A DNA stretch of 64,000 bases from Massospora cicadina (taxonomy: Eukaryota; Entomophthoromycota; Entomophthoromycetes; Entomophthorales; Entomophthoraceae), in the NCBI GenBank assembly GCA_022478985.1, contig JAKSZP010010597.1, positions 124,001 through 188,000 of the forward strand. Reading direction: 5' to 3'. The translations under genes were made by a program, and so were the position numbers. Below are positions 11,034 to 23,945 of the stretch, piece after piece; the stretch's first letter is position 1, and every line of letters starts with the position of its first letter. The notes beneath the pieces were generated by a model. That model was not told the origin of the DNA, did not search any database, and was given only the letters and a program-made list of their open reading frames with translations.

Positions 11034-14000
11034 CTATCTCTTGTTGCCAGAGAGAACGCCACTTATGGGGAGGGAGAGGGAACGTGTGAAGAGGCCGTAG
11101 CCACTATTGAGCACGTGTGGAGTAAGGGGTCTGTTTTGATGAAACAGACTGGGAACCAGGAGGAGACCAGCTGTCAGCGACGCAGTGGGAGGTATCCAAA
11201 CATCCACGCTTGAAAGTGGTCCACCAAATGAGACTGGAATCTGTGAACAGTTTCTGGGAGGGTGGAGGTGGAGCCTGCGATGGCATCTAAGACAATTGTG
11301 TGGATGGTCCACATGGCGATTGCAACCACCAGAGCATGGAGGAAGGAGGGAGGAGGCCATCGATAAGCAAAGTTATCTCTTAACAGACTGAAGGGATGTG
11401 TTTGATCCTGGCCCCGCAGACGTTGAACTTCGCGCCATATCACTTTAGAGGTGGGGTAGTTCTCCAGGCGGTGGAACAGCGTTCCATACTGGCTGCACAC
11501 GACACAGGATGAGTGTAAAGCATTAGAGCGCTCAGCTGTACGATACACCTACCTCAGGCAGCGCCACACATGGGAGTGGACTTGAGGCTGCAACAGAGGA
11601 TGGTGTGCGTATTTCCAGATAGTCTTTTGGGTCTCTATGGAGTAAGGGATGTCCATCATGTCCAGGTATTCCACCCTGGATAGGACATGGGGCCTAATGG
11701 GGATCACGCCATCATGGATGGGTAACCCTGTACCTCTTGTGTGAACTGAGGAGAGGGGCGGCCTCTTTGGGTTGTATGTCCGTAAATATAATTCTCTACT
11801 CTGCGCTCCACATGGAGATTAAGATTCGTTTGTAGTGGGTTTTTGTCCCGTGAGGACCTGTGGCCGATGTGTGTGATGCGAGGTATTTCATCAGGGAGTG
11901 GGGGTTTGATGGATTGTTGAGGCCCAAGGCTCAGGAGAGATGTTGGAGCGGGCTGCGCAGGACTAGTGTTGGGATGGGAGTGTGGGAGTGGTGACAGCCG
12001 CGATCCAGGTGCCCAGGATCTTGGCAGCATGGGCTTTGAAGTCAAGCAGGCCCATGCCACCATGATGATGAGGGCCAAACATGACTTCTAGCCGCACTGG
12101 TGGAGGGCGGCCTGACCAAAGCCATTATTGCAGCAGGGCATACAAAGATTTGAAGAAGCTTGGGGAGAAGGGGATGGCGTGGGCTCCAAACCAGACTTTG
12201 GATAGGAGCATAGAGTTGGCTAAAACAACCCTGCCAGTAAGGAAAGTAGGGTGGGCTATGAGAGAGGCGATTCGCTTCGTCACGTTGTCCATATATGGCA
12301 CTTCATTACTGCTGACGCGTATCTGCCTGCCTCTATCCACACGCCCAGATGGCGCACCAGTTCTATGGTAGGGCGGGGCACGAAGGGGAGCACCAGTAGA
12401 GTGGTGTGTGTTAAGTTAGTAAGGCGTAGACGTGGGCGAGCAGATGGGCCAGGTTGGGAACTAATTGCTGGGGCCCAGCAGTTCTGAAACTGACCAAGGA
12501 GGATAATTTCAGTTTTGGAGGCGTTCAGTGCCGCGTTGCTTACCCGGGAATACTCCTGGATGAGAGCTTCAAGCGCGCGTGCATCTTGATTATTAGACAC
12601 CCCAACCACAAAATCATCTGCAAACGCCAATATTTTGACTGGGGCTTGGCCTGGCGCATGGACCCCAGTGAGTTGGGCATTCACATTTCGCAGTAGTGGG
12701 TCAAGACTGAAGTTGTATTAGAGTGGGCTGAGGGGGTCCCCTTGTCGCAAGCCCCTTTGAGGGCGGAATACTTCCATTAGAAAGCCAGGGCCACGCACTG
12801 CCATTGTTGCAGATTCCGTGAGCAGCATCACCCAGTTGATGAAGCGAGGGGGTAGGCGCAATTGATGGAGGCAGGCCCTTAGGTATTCCCAGTTTACTCT
12901 ATCATAGGCCTTTTGTTGGTCCAAGAATACAAGTGCCCCAGAGGCTGTGGACTGACATACATTAGCCACAGAGTGCACGTTATGCCAAATCGACCTTCTG
13001 GAGATGAAACCGAATTGTTCTGGGGAGTTGGTGGCAGATGCTACAATCCCTAATCGGTTAGCCAGAATTTTTATTAAAATTTTGTTGTCTGTTTTTGTTA
13101 GAGAAATAGGGCGCCAGTTGGCTAAGTCAAGCTTATCCCCTTTCTTGAAGAGTGTGACAGTAAAGGCCTCATGTCCTCCTGGTAGGAGGCATGTTTCCAA
13201 AAGGTTTTGGTTAAGTGAGGCAAGAAGAATTGGAGATATTTATATTTGAAATATTTTTTGTAGAACTCATATGGAATGCCATCTGGGCCTGGGCATTTTC
13301 AGTTTGGTGCACCGTGAATGGCTGTCCATAATTCATTTGGAGTAATTAAATTCTTTATTTCTGGGTATCAGAAAACGGTGCAGATATGAGCTTGGTCGAG
13401 AAATTCTGCCACTTTGGGCGGCTGAATTGGTTCAGTTCAGTACAACTCGGAGTAATATTTTTGCATTTTGATTGCCACTTCAGCCGGTGTATCTGCAATA
13501 GAATTATCCGATCTTTGCACCTGTGTGCAGGCCATGCTCTGGCATGGTGCAAAAACTTTTTCAAAGAAATATGCGGTGCACTTGTCACCTTTAGTGATGC
13601 ATGTGGCCCTGTATTGGACACAAACCCGATGTTTGTGTTGCCTTTCAGGTGCGTTGAGGTGGGTGGCTGCCTCCGCCCACTTCCGGCCCCATGCAGGGCT
13701 GTATCCTATAGCTGGAATGTTGTACTCCAAGTGTGCCAATTCTGTCAGAGCGCGCGAGATAACTGCCAATGTGGCTCATGAGCATCTGGAGGAGAGATGG
13801 TGAGAGTGGCGTATGGTGTCCTCTTTGAAAGTTGCACATGCGGAAATGGGGTCCACACAAAACGGTGCAACAAACTTTTCTGCCAAAGTTGCCTCTTCTA
13901 CCCACATGGAAAATACTGGCAACGCGAGCTTGGGGGTAGATTTTGCACCAATGTGGGGCCTTAGCAACTGTGACAGGTAGGCGGTATGTTATCGAGTCCA

Positions 14001-14684
14001 GTCAGTGGTTGGAGAATTCCATTTTCATTGTTGTGAAGTGGGAGATGTGGGGTTGGAATTTCGCTGTCATTAGAATAAGGTCGATGCGGGTCATGGACCT
14101 TAATTGGACGTTGTGGATGTGGGGACGCTTCATGTTTTTGAGCAGTGGGGCATGTTGCAGCAGCGCATCTATTAACCCAAGGGTGGCTTTTAGAACGCGT
14201 AGTTCAAAGTGACCCTGTGGGGCATGGGGTGAGGGAGGCCATTGGTCCGTTGGTGAGGATAGCCAACAGTTCATGTCACTGACTAGGAAGGAATCAGGGG
14301 GTAGCGGGAGGGATTTGACCAATGAGAAAGATTCCTGACGCTCATGTGCACCGTTTGGGGCATAAATGTTGATGATTGTGTGTGCTACATCAGCCCAAGA
14401 GAAGGTGATGATGAGCACTCAGCCATTTAGGAATGTTTCTGAGGATACAAATTTGAAAAAATTATTTTTCTGAATTAGCACCCCACAGTGGTTTGACCAA
14501 AAGGATAGGGATGGGAGGAGCATTGTTTTCCAAGTTTCCTCAGAACCTTGTGGACAATGGGACTCCTGGATGGCCAGGATATCCACAGGTAAATTGTGTT
14601 GTAAAAAACTCAGTTTCCTAGCCCGGGATGGGGAGGCCTTGAGTCTGGCAATATTCAACATCCCTAAAATGAGGTTTCCCCCAT
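11034..14684 (-). pseudogene. LINE-1a ORF2 of copy C, broken but with an intact RT core
   Basis: The family ATG is at 14684 with a one-base loss just inside. The endonuclease N-terminus with DILAIQESHCPQGSEE lies at 14419-14661; this copy has CAA where B, K, M and O have a TGA. The RT fingers to palm are open from 13200 to 12718: LANWRPISLTKTD, QFGFISRRSI, motif A FLDQQKAYDRVNWEY and motif B GLRQGDPLSPL. A TAA follows motif B, at the same codon as in copy K. Motif C (AFADDFVV) is near 12620-12640. In the C-terminal finger CVVCSQYGTLFHRLENY (11440-11510) the last Cys is Tyr. The stop at 11034 follows the family end GNKR. Confidence 0.87.
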
Positions 14685-16104
14685 CACACCTTAGGTGCGA
14701 GGGGGTGGGCCCCTGGGCCCACCAGCCTCTTCTAGGTCCCCACGGGCTTTCACAGCAGCATGGGTGTTAGCAGCAATGCTATCAGAGTTTTTGTTAATTT
14801 TTGCGGAAAGAGTCACATTGGCTTTGGCCTTCACTTTTTGTTTTCCCATCATCGGACAAATTTTTTGTGGTGCGATTGATTTTGGTACACCGTTGAGCGG
14901 GTCAAAAAAAATTTTTCAGTTGGGATATGTCCCAAGTTGGTTTTGACCAGAGCTTGGGTGTAATGATTGGGTGAGATTGAGTCTCCCATCGGATCCTCAG
15001 ATTGAGTGGCCCACTCAGCATGGGCTTCCCAATCTGATTGGTTGATGGATTCCCAAGTTGCTTCTGCTGTGAAGGTTTCCATGTCCTCCTGGCGTTGTGA
15101 GTGTGGGATAGCGGTGGTGGCCTTGGCTGTTTCCTTGGCCGCGGCCCTATGGGCCTGCTTAGCCTTCTTCCATTCTTGCGGGGAGATAGGCTTTACCTTT
15201 AGGTAGCAGCCTTGTGCTCCCCACGGGAAAGCCTTCTTGGTGCTTGCGGTTGGTTCATAGTGCGCCTCTTTATTGGCCATGGCCGCCAAGGGGTTCTCTT
15301 GGAATGTGACGCCCTCCTTGATGAGGCATGCATTCGCCTTTTGGCCAAATGCGTCACAGTGGGTGCAAATGGGGGCGTGCTGTCCACAGTCACCTGGAAT
15401 GGGTGGGTGGTATTCCCTGTGATATCAATAAAAGTGGAGTGCGGGATCTGGGTTAGGTCCTTCACGATCTCCTCAGTTGGGGTCAGAACTGCGATGGCTT
15501 TGCCGGTGCACAGGTGTGGCATCAGCATGAAGCGTTGCATTTTGAAAGACTGTATCTCACTGTATACGGTGAGACCATCTTTCAGGTGTTGTTCCAAAAT
15601 GTCACGTTTTACCATAGTAGGCAAAAAGTCAAACGTGAGGAAAATTTGGTTTGATTTTATCCATCTGGTGCATTTGGTTTTGATGACCTGTTGCCCTTCA
15701 GGGAGGGTGATTACTACGCACACCGCTGCAGCCTCGTCTGCTGCTTTTTTGCTCTCAAAACCTAGGTCCAGCCAACCACGTGACATGGAGTGAGGTGCAA
15801 CGTACACCGCAGTTGGGAAAATTTTGTGTACATCTTCACAAAATTTTTCCCTTAAGTCCGTTTTTTTGGATGTCCAGATACACACAGACTCCAAATTCCA
15901 CCAACGAAAGTGGTTGGGAGTGTGGCGTGTTGATGTACTGGTTGCATCATGCTTGCCATGCGAGTATCTCTGGGGAAATTGTAACCACCAGTTTTTAAGA
16001 TTTTTGTCAATTCCACCAGATTCTACGGGGCATTTTCGAATGTTGGAGGCCGCGGGCCTTCCACCTGCTCCTCTTACCTTGCTTGCCCAACTGCTCCCTG
16101 ACAT
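14663..16104 (-). pseudogene. LINE-1a ORF1 of copy C, long open but frameshifted
   Basis: The ATG (MSGSSWASK) at 16104 opens a 301-codon frame through the conserved middle domain (RGWLDLGFESKKAADEAA, about 15740-15790) and the RRM-like stretch LPTMVKRDILEQHLKDGL near 15560-15620. The frame slips at the zinc knuckle near 15370, where the reading becomes FAPTVTHLAKRR instead of a Cys-X2-Cys knuckle. The C-terminal third continues in another frame at 14849-15289. Comparison with M and O shows a second slip near 15930, which happens to stay open. Confidence 0.82.
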
Positions 16105-16196
16105 GGGCGCAGAATAATCTCCTCTGTGAGATTATCAAACTAGAATCAGACTTGAATTGAATAAGTTGCAATAGTGATTGCAATGAGAAAGAAAAG

Positions 16197-16320
16197 TTTT
16201 GAAAAGTTATATAACAATTCATTTTTATTATATAAAATGTTTTTTATTATGAATATATTCTTTTACTACTATATTTATTTTTTTATAGGTTTTTATATAA
16301 TTGAATTTTTAAATTTTAAA
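16197..16320. other. AT-rich spacer between C and D
   Basis: About 124 bases of almost pure A/T. It begins with a copy of the A/B junction sequence (16209-16226). It then carries aatgttttttattat (about 16237-16251), which resembles the right flank of D (26807-26821) and may be one side of D's target duplication. The last part probably belongs to the long A-rich 3' tail of D. No gene is visible. Confidence 0.5.
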
Positions 16321-18744
16321 TTTTTTAAATTTTATTTATGGAAGGCTGACCATGAGATGGACACATCCAATATGTAATACTAAGCACTAATATACGCTAG
16401 ATGCACCCCAGAGAAGCTAATGCTGTCTCCTGTTGCCAGAGGGAACACCCAAAAAAAGAAGAGTTTATTGTGAGCAGAGGCTTGTGCCACTATTGAGCAC
16501 ATACTTAGTGAAAGGGTTTGAAGTGATGAACTATACTGGGAACAAGGATGAGACTAACTGATATTGATGGGTTGGTAGATATTTAAACAACCATGCTTGA
16601 AAGTGGTCCATAAGGTGTGACTGGAATCGGCGCACAGCTTCCTGGAGGGTGGGAGTATAGCCTGAAATGGCATCCAGGACAACCGCGTGGATAGTCCACA
16701 TAGGGATTGCCACCACTAAGGCTCAGAGGATAGGTCATATAGGGGAATGCAAGGACAATGCGAAGATGTTCTTAGGCTGAAGGCTGCGTTTGGTCTAGGA
16801 AAAGAGAAGCTGATCCTTGCATCAGATCACTTTTGACGGTGGGCACTCTTCCAGGTGGTGGACCAAAATATCATATTGATCACACACAACAACTGATGAG
16901 TGTGATGATTTGGATTACTCTGCAGTAAGTATACACATTTCAAGCAGTGCCACACAGGGAAACGAGCTTGTGGCTGCAAAAGAGGGTGATGGGTGTACTT
17001 CCAGATGTCTTTCTGGGTTTCTAGGGAGTATGGGATGTCCAACATATCTAGATATCACACTCTGGCCATGGTAGGGGACCTCATGGGTATCAAACTGTTC
17101 AGAATGGGTAGTCCCTGTACCTCTTAGGTGAACCGAGGAGAGGGGCGCCCCCTATGGGCTGTGTGCCCACAAATACGAATCCTCCACTCAGCACTCCACA
17201 TAGAGAGGATGATCAATTTGAAGCGGGGAGATGTCCCATGTAGGCCCACAGCAGAGGGATGTAAGGCAAGCAATTTACAACAGAGATTGGGGGTGGTTAG
17301 GATTTCTGAGGCCCAGGGCACGGGAAAAATTGGAGCAGGCTGAGAGTGACCAGTGTTGGGCTTGGAGTGTGGGGTTGGTGACTGCAGCAATCCAGGCACC
17401 AAGTATTTTTGTGGCATGGGCCTCGAAGCTGAGCAGTCCCATACCACCACTATGGCGAGGGCCAAACATGACATCCAGGCGCACTGGCGGTGGGCGACAT
17501 AACCAAAGCCACCCTTGTATGAGGGCGTATAACAAGGTGAAGAAAGATGGGGAAAAGGTGATAGCATGGGCCACAAATCAGTTTTTGACAGGAGCATAGA
17601 GTTGGCAATCACACCCCAGCCTGGGAGGATAGTCTGATAAGCTCTGTGGGAAGCGATGCATTTTTTTGCCATTGTCCAGAATAAGGTGCTCCATCACTTA
17701 TGAGGCGTACGCTCCCACCTCCAGTTATGTACCCAAATGGCGTACTGGACCAGCAGCAGGTCTTGAAATGAAAGGTAGCACAAGCAGGGCAGTGTGGGGT
17801 GGGCAGGGCAAGAGAACCTTTGAGCTAGCTGCTGAAGCAGGTAGGAAATGGGGTGCTGGTGACCAACAGGCTTAGAACTGACCATGAAATATAATTTTTG
17901 TTTTGGAGGTGTTAAGTGCAGCGTTACTGACCCTGGAGTAATCCTGTATAGTAGTCTCAAGCTCGCGTGCATCTTGATTTTTAGACACCCCAACAACACA
18001 ATCATCAGCAAATGCCAGCATCTTAACAGGTCCTTGGCCTTGCACATGGACAACATTAAGGAGGGCATTCACATTGCATAAAAGTGGGTCAGTCTGAAGT
18101 TGTACAATAGTGGGCTTAAAGGGTCCCTTTGGCGGAGGCCCCTTTGAGGGTGAACCACATCATTGAGGAAGCCAGGGCCATGCACAGCCATTGTGGCAGA
18201 TTTTGTAAGCAACATCACTTAATTAATGAATCAATGGGGAAGGTGAAACTTGTGGAGGCAGGCTTTAAGTAATTCCAGTTGACCCTATCATAAGCCTTCT
18301 GCTGATCTAAGAAAACTAAGTGCTCCAGTAGCCATAATTTGGCAGAAGTAGGCTACAGTGTGATGCTGTCCCATATAGAACGCTTGGGAACGAAACCAAA
18401 TTTTTCAGATGGGGTTATATCATAGGCAACTTCCCCTAGGCGGTTGCCATAATTTTAATAAATAATTTAGTATCTGTGTTAATAAGTGAAATGAGGCTCC
18501 AGTTGGCCAAGTCCATATTATCCTCTTTCTTATACAGCGTTATGGTGTACGCCTCCTGGCCCCCAGGTAGGTGGCGCGTTTCTAACAAACACTGGTTCAT
18601 AGAGGCTAGCAACTAAGAGGAGAAATAATTATAATATCTCTTATAGAACTCATAATGAATCCCATCTGTCCTGGGAATTTCCTGTGTGGTGCACCGCAAA
18701 TGGCATACCAGAGTTCATTTTGAAAAATTGAATTCAACTTTGAG
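16321..18744 (-). mobile_element. LINE-1b copy D, 3' half (split by LINE-2 copy E)
   Basis: The 3' half of a LINE-1 copy, from the terminal block at the left through the ORF2 C-terminus and RT. Homology stops at 18744, where LINE-2 copy E begins on the opposite strand, and resumes at about 23946 with the next bases of the same element. D is clearly older than B, C and K, with more small gaps and stops. It groups with A by its ORF1 knuckle. Confidence 0.87.
16420..18744 (-). pseudogene. LINE-1b ORF2 of copy D, 3' part
   Basis: Decayed RT and C-terminus. The RT N-terminus (CGAPHRKFPG) is near 18650-18710. The palm motif A region is scrambled by frameshifts near 18290-18330. Motif C (AFADDCVVGV) sits in a 66-codon open stretch at 17872-18072. 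The C-terminal region with HPLLQPQARFPVWHCLKCVY is at 16900-17000, and the finger has lost its first Cys (VVVCDQYDILVHHLEEC). It continues upstream after the E insertion. Confidence 0.8.
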
Positions 18745-18821
18745 CTTTTCTTTCCTGTAACAATCATTTTAGTTACTACAATTTGATTTATACAGCAATT
18801 TTTGATATTCACACAGGAGAG

Positions 18822-20245
18822 ATGGGCGATTTTAATAAAACTAATACAACCTGGGCAAGCGTCTCATCAATAAGTGCGCAAAACAGTACACCTAAGGGCA
18901 AAAAACGCCCTGGAGGGGGACCAGGAACCCAAGCTGCCAAGAAACCACAAACTCAGACACCGTCTAGGTTTATGATATTTACTATAAAACAAGATCAATA
19001 CACGTATATCTAATGTAACCAACACCTTTCAAAGGTGGAACACGGGCTCTGACTCTTCCTTAGGGATGAGTCCCTGACCCTGTGGAAGAAAACATGTGAG
19101 GCACAGACCTCCCTTTTCCCCCACGCGGTATATATTGCCACAAACAACATGGGCCACAGCTGGATCAATATTGGTTTTGAAACAGCCTTAGAAGTGGAAG
19201 CTGCGGCAAAAGTCTGCTTCAAAATTGCCTTTCCTGAGGACAAAAAATAGTGCGCACCGCGCGCACCAGATGGAAAAAAGCGAAAACTTTGTTCATCTCC
19301 TTTGACTCACTCCCTACCAACCTTCCTCATAAGGTGATCGAGGAGGATCTCTGCAAAGGGCTCATTTCTATGGAGAAATTATGCAACTCAGATTACAACG
19401 ATTTTTCCTGATGTCAACCCTGCGCACAGGCAAATCTAATGCTGTGATCAACCCATTCCCTGAAGTGGAAGATGACTTATCAAGAATCCCCCACACAGCA
19501 GAGTTTCACTTTGTGGATGGGGGACAGTCATCCGCATTCTGAGTTACACCAGAACGCGCACCGCCTATATGAAACCACTGCAGTTCATTGGGACACAAGG
19601 AACACGCATGCCCCGTGAAGGAGGGCTTAATGGAAGCAGATTACTGTGAGGAATCCATGGATGAAACTGATGAAAACTTAGCCAGAATGACTGACAGCCA
19701 CCACCCATTCCGCTGGGGTGAAGATGGACTTTACTCCATTGTGGAATAAGTTACACATAAACAACGCAAAGTGGCACAAAAAGCCCACAAGTGGGCAGCA
19801 GCCGAGGTGGCAGCACATGCGGAATCATCCATCAACCCTGGACAAATTCAAGAGGATATTTCAGTTATACACTGAGCCAACCAATCAGAACAATATGCCC
19901 AGGCTGAAAAATTTTTCTCAGCAACTTGACTGAGTCACCAAGTAACATCAATCATGCACACTTTGAGAAACAATTAAGCCACAATATGGGCGAAAATGCG
20001 GTGCACAATTCGCTAAATTTGAACCCCATGATTACAGAAACATTCAGCACCCCGCATTGAAACATCATGAGATACGTGTGGGAAAAGATAATGCAAATTT
20101 CAAAAAACTGCAATTCCCATGAAAAATCGAGTCAGATCAAGGGAACTGACAAAGTCACTGAGAGAGTTGGAGTACAGACGCGGAGCATGGCCAAAATGAG
20201 CTGCGGTGGGTTAGGGCCAGAGGGCCCCTCCCAACCACTCCTGAG
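18822..20245 (+). pseudogene. LINE-2 ORF1 of copy E, broken
   Basis: The ATG at 18822 (MGDFN) matches copies I and L. A Gly/Lys-rich basic patch (KGKKRPGGGPGTQ) follows. The middle domain (MGHSWINIGFETA) is near 19150-19190 and is followed by a TAG near 19248. The CCHC region near 19560-19615 is out of frame. At the end of ORF1 one extra base, relative to I and L, reads through the usual TGA, so the frame runs to 20297 and overlaps the ORF2 start. It is not functional. Confidence 0.8.
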
Positions 20246-20274
20246 GCGCCACAGGTACCTCAGTGTCAATAGGG

Positions 20275-23200
20275 ATGATAAACGTCGCGGGAGCTAGCTC
20301 AAACGTCCCAAGCCAAAAAGCTGGACTTCCTGTGAAAACCCCTTTTAGACATCTTGCCCATCCAAGAAAACCACTGTCTACAAGGGGAAGAAGGATCAGG
20401 TCAGCCAGGGTCTCACCATCACAATCAGTATGGACGTCTCACTGTGGTGTGATCATCCAAAATAACAAAAAATTAAAAATTACAAACTCCTCGACATACC
20501 TTCACAGTCACGTCCTGGTAGCAACAATCACATGCCAAGAGGAAACAATCTCAATAGCATGCATCTATGCACCGTGCACTGCAGCCAAGAGAAAACAATT
20601 TAAAAACTGTTCCAACACTCACCCTCCCACCAGATACCATCCTGTTGGGAGACTTTAACAGCTGGGATAACCCTGACATGGACTGATGGCTGAACCCCAG
20701 GGGAAACCCACCAGGACACATTGAATTCCGCACAATGAAGCATTCCTTGGCCTACAGGATGCCCCAAGATCACCACTCCTTCCTCACATGACATGGCCCA
20801 ACATACATGAGGGACCGCTCATATCAATGAGCTGCATCGATCACATCCTCATTCTGCAAACCTAATGATCAAGAATTTCCAAATTTACAACAAAAAATGT
20901 CATTTATCTGACCACTAACTTGTTTTGGTGCAGTTATCACCAACCCAATCCATTGGCAGGTGTCGCCCTGGAGAAAGCTACACCCAGAAAACATAAAATT
21001 ACCCAAAATATCCAACTGGGTTGAACAAAGCCCCTGAACCAAGAATCCAAAGCCCCATTCACATCATATCCCATTGTAACATGACAAATTTCAAAAAGGA
21101 ACTAACTAACAAAACCTGACATCTTGCATCACGTAAGTACACCGCCAATACAGCCACAATCAGGCGTACCTTCGCGGAACTGGACCACCTTGAGCTTAAC
21201 ACCCTGAGATTCGGTTATACCCCCAAATGGGGATGCAAATGGGCGGAAATATCCGCCTGACTAAACACTCTCATCTTTGAGCACCAACACAGGATCAAAG
21301 TATTGAACAAAGGTAAGTTCATAAAGGAAGGCGAAACATGTTTTACATATTTTTTCCACCAATTCCACTCCCACGTCAACCAGCCCACATGCACACAAGT
21401 CTGCAAGACTGACAGCACTGTGGCAACTGACCCTGAGGAGGTCAAGGCGGAAGTACACCGCTACTATACCAAATTATACCGTGATACTCCAAAAGACCCA
21501 CAAAAATCACAAAATTTATACAAACTGCTGGAATACAAAGCACACCACTAAACAATAATATTCTAAATCTAATTACATGGGAGAAGCTTTGGGATACAAT
21601 CCGCGGTGCATCACATAGGAAATTCCCAGGGCCTGATGGGATACCCTACGAAATTTACAAAAAATATTTTAAGCAAATTGCCCCCTCAAATTGGCGTCTA
21701 TGAACCAGTGCTTGCTGGAAACACGCCTCCTACCTGGTGGCCATAAGTCATATGTCATAGCCTTGTATAAAAAGGGTTACAATTGGACCTGGCCAACTGG
21801 CGTTTAGTTGCACTCTCTAATACTGACATAAAAATTCTAACAAAATTTTTAGCAGCCAGATTAGGCGCAATTGCCTCTGACGTCCTGTCACCCAACCATT
21901 TTGGGTTTATACCAGGGCGCTCAATCTGGAACAACATACACCCTGTTGCAAACATATGTCAGTCCAAAGCAACTGGAGCCCTGGTCTTCTTAGACCAGGA
22001 AAAGGCATATAACCGCGTCAGTTGGCCATATCTAAAGGAATGCCTACACGCTTTTAAACTCCCACCCAGATTTATAAACTGGGCGATGCTCCTTACAGAA
22101 TCTGTAACCATGGCTGGATGCGGCCCTGGCTTCCTAATGAACATGATCACACCACACAGAGGGCTCAAACAAGGGTAGCCCTTTCAGCTCACTGCTATAC
22201 AATTTCAGCTTTGACCCGCTCCTCCGCATAACTGACTCACGCCTCATGGGCATAACTTCACAAGGCCAGCCAACAATCAAGATACTGGCCTTTGCGGATG
22301 ACTGTGTGGCAGGTATAGCAAACAATGAAGATGCCTGACAGCTAGAACACACTCTAGAGGAATACTCCAAGGTGAGCAATGCATCGCTCAACAAAAGGAA
22401 GACAGAAATCATTCTCTTAGGCAAATGCACAAACAAAAGGGCCACAACATCAGAACCTCTCACCAACACCCGAAGAAAAAACCCAACTATTTTACCCTTT
22501 GCATCACCTCCCACCACCACTCCTGTCCGCCATCTTGGTATATGGCTGGAAACAGGGGAATATGCCAATGAGATAATGGAAAGCAACCTACTACAGCGGG
22601 TATCCAACCGCGTAGCCTCCCTCAAGGGAAGATTCCCAGGACTAACGGGGCGAATAACAGTTGCAAAACTCACTCATCCTCCCAATACTGTGGTACCAGG
22701 CCCACGCGATCTCCTTCTCACCCACCTTTATAACTTCAATCCGCGCGCTCATCTAAGGCTGGCTTTAGCCCAAATCCCATCCTCCCATACGGATGGAAAC
22801 ACTTCTTGGCCCATGCTCAAGCGGAGGCATGGGACTAATAGATTTTGAGAGCCACGCCAACCGCATTCTGGGTACCTGTATAAATGAAGTCCTTGCCCCA
22901 GACCTCCCACAACAACACTGGTCCAGGGCAGCGAGGACTAACTTCGCACAGGCGCTCAAATTAACCAACCAACATAACCCACCCAAACTACTATCATACC
23001 TTGCTAAACACCCTACCACAACGGGCCCGCATGGAACACCCCCTCACATCAAATGCATCCTCCAAACCATCCGCCGCATGGGATGAACCGTAGAGAACAC
23101 TGGCACTGTGCAGGGAAGGGGACGACCCAGCCCCCACTTTAAATTAAGAAATTCAGAAAACCACCCCCAGAGAGACATTCTTGATATATACCCAACCATT

Positions 23201-23804
23201 GCTAGAATCAAAATACCTAGATGCGTTGGACATCCCCTATGACTTAACCGCACAGAAGACAGTGTATAGAAAGACACTACCCACTCCTACAGCCGTGGGT
23301 AAGAGCCAACGCCTGGCGCTGTCTGAGAAGGACCTATAGGACGGCGTACCGCTCCAATTCCCTCCACGTAACCTGCGCAGTATGTGGAGGGGAGGGTTCC
23401 CTACATCACCGCCTAGAAACATGCCCCCCAACCAAAGCCATATGGCAGGAAGTAGCGCGCCTGTATAAGATCCAAAACTAGCAGGAAATCTCTATCTCAA
23501 AGAGCCTCCTCGCACTCCAGATCAAATCACCAATCCCATCTCCCTCCACTCCCTAATGATACTCATTGCAATGTGGACAATCCACACCATTGCCTTAGAT
23601 GCGTTCTGAGTCATGGTCTCAACCATCCATGGGGTTATCAACAGGTTCCACGTCCACTTACTGGAGCTCTTCCAAGCCTGGCTCTATGGATACATGAGGC
23701 CAAGGCAACAGGCGCTCATAGAATCGTGGTTCCCACTTTGGTTCCTCCGCACAGACCCCTTCCTTTACACCTGCTCCATAGCGGGGGAAACCCCCTCTGA
23801 GTAG
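20275..23804 (+). pseudogene. LINE-2 ORF2 of copy E, broken
   Basis: The ATG at 20275 opens MINVAGASSNVPSQKAGLP. The endonuclease motif is shifted out of frame near 20340-20390 (HLAHPRKPLS in place of ILAIQETHCL). RT: LANWRLVALSNTDIKILTKF and HFGFIPGRSI, then motif A with a changed catalytic context (FLDQEKAYNRVSW), all within 21783-22178. Motif B is cut by a TAG (GLKQG then stop, near 22176). Motif C AFADDCVAGI is near 22285-22315. The C-terminal finger CAVCGGEGSLHHRLETC (about 23370-23420) keeps all ligands. The frame ends at 23804 (GETPSE), as in L. Confidence 0.87.
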
Positions 23805-23945
23805 CGCACCAACCCCCCATACCTGGCAGTCCCGCTGGCAACAGGGGTAACCTGAGTACCCCAGGGTGCCCAATTTTATATATCTTTGTTTTCCACACAT
23901 ACTCGGTAATTCCTGTCCCCTGGTCAGCTTGCCTCAGTTAAATAA

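Larger units (their letters stand above)
10925..16196 (-). mobile_element. LINE-1a copy C, full length
   Basis: Complete LINE-1 copy of about 5.27 kb and one of the better-preserved ones: long open stretches remain in ORF1 (301 codons) and in the RT core (160 codons). Its 3' end carries the AATTTAAATT-type tail. Its 5' end has the pyrimidine tract and GTTGC-like motif (here with ATTGC). To its right lies the AT-rich target sequence also seen between A and B. Confidence 0.92.
18745..23940 (+). mobile_element. LINE-2 copy E, full length, nested in D
   Basis: LINE-2 copy of about 5.2 kb read left to right. It starts with the pyrimidine tract cttttctttc and the block shared with copies I and L (caatca, agttactacaatttg). 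It ends with CTGGTCAGCTTGCCTCA and TTAAATAA. It lies inside LINE-1 copy D. The flanks aattcaact (left, near 18731) and aattcatcaact (right, near 23945) look like a short target duplication with a two-base difference, and D homology is continuous across them. Confidence 0.92.

Noticed and set aside
15212..15793. A 193-codon open frame antisense to LINE-1 ORF1; the same length is open in O (62279-62860, minus), with parts in K and M.
   Set aside because: It mirrors the strongly conserved ORF1 sense frame, has no recognisable domain, and its openness follows from the codon pattern on the other strand. No start or promoter context supports it.
16197..16320. Host intergenic DNA between C and D.
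   Set aside because: It may be host or gypsy DNA, but its parts match target sequences and the A-rich tail of D, so it cannot be called a host region.
22134..22673. A 179-codon minus-strand frame in LINE-2 copy E.
   Set aside because: It is antisense to the RT motif C region of E, which is clearly coding on the plus strand.
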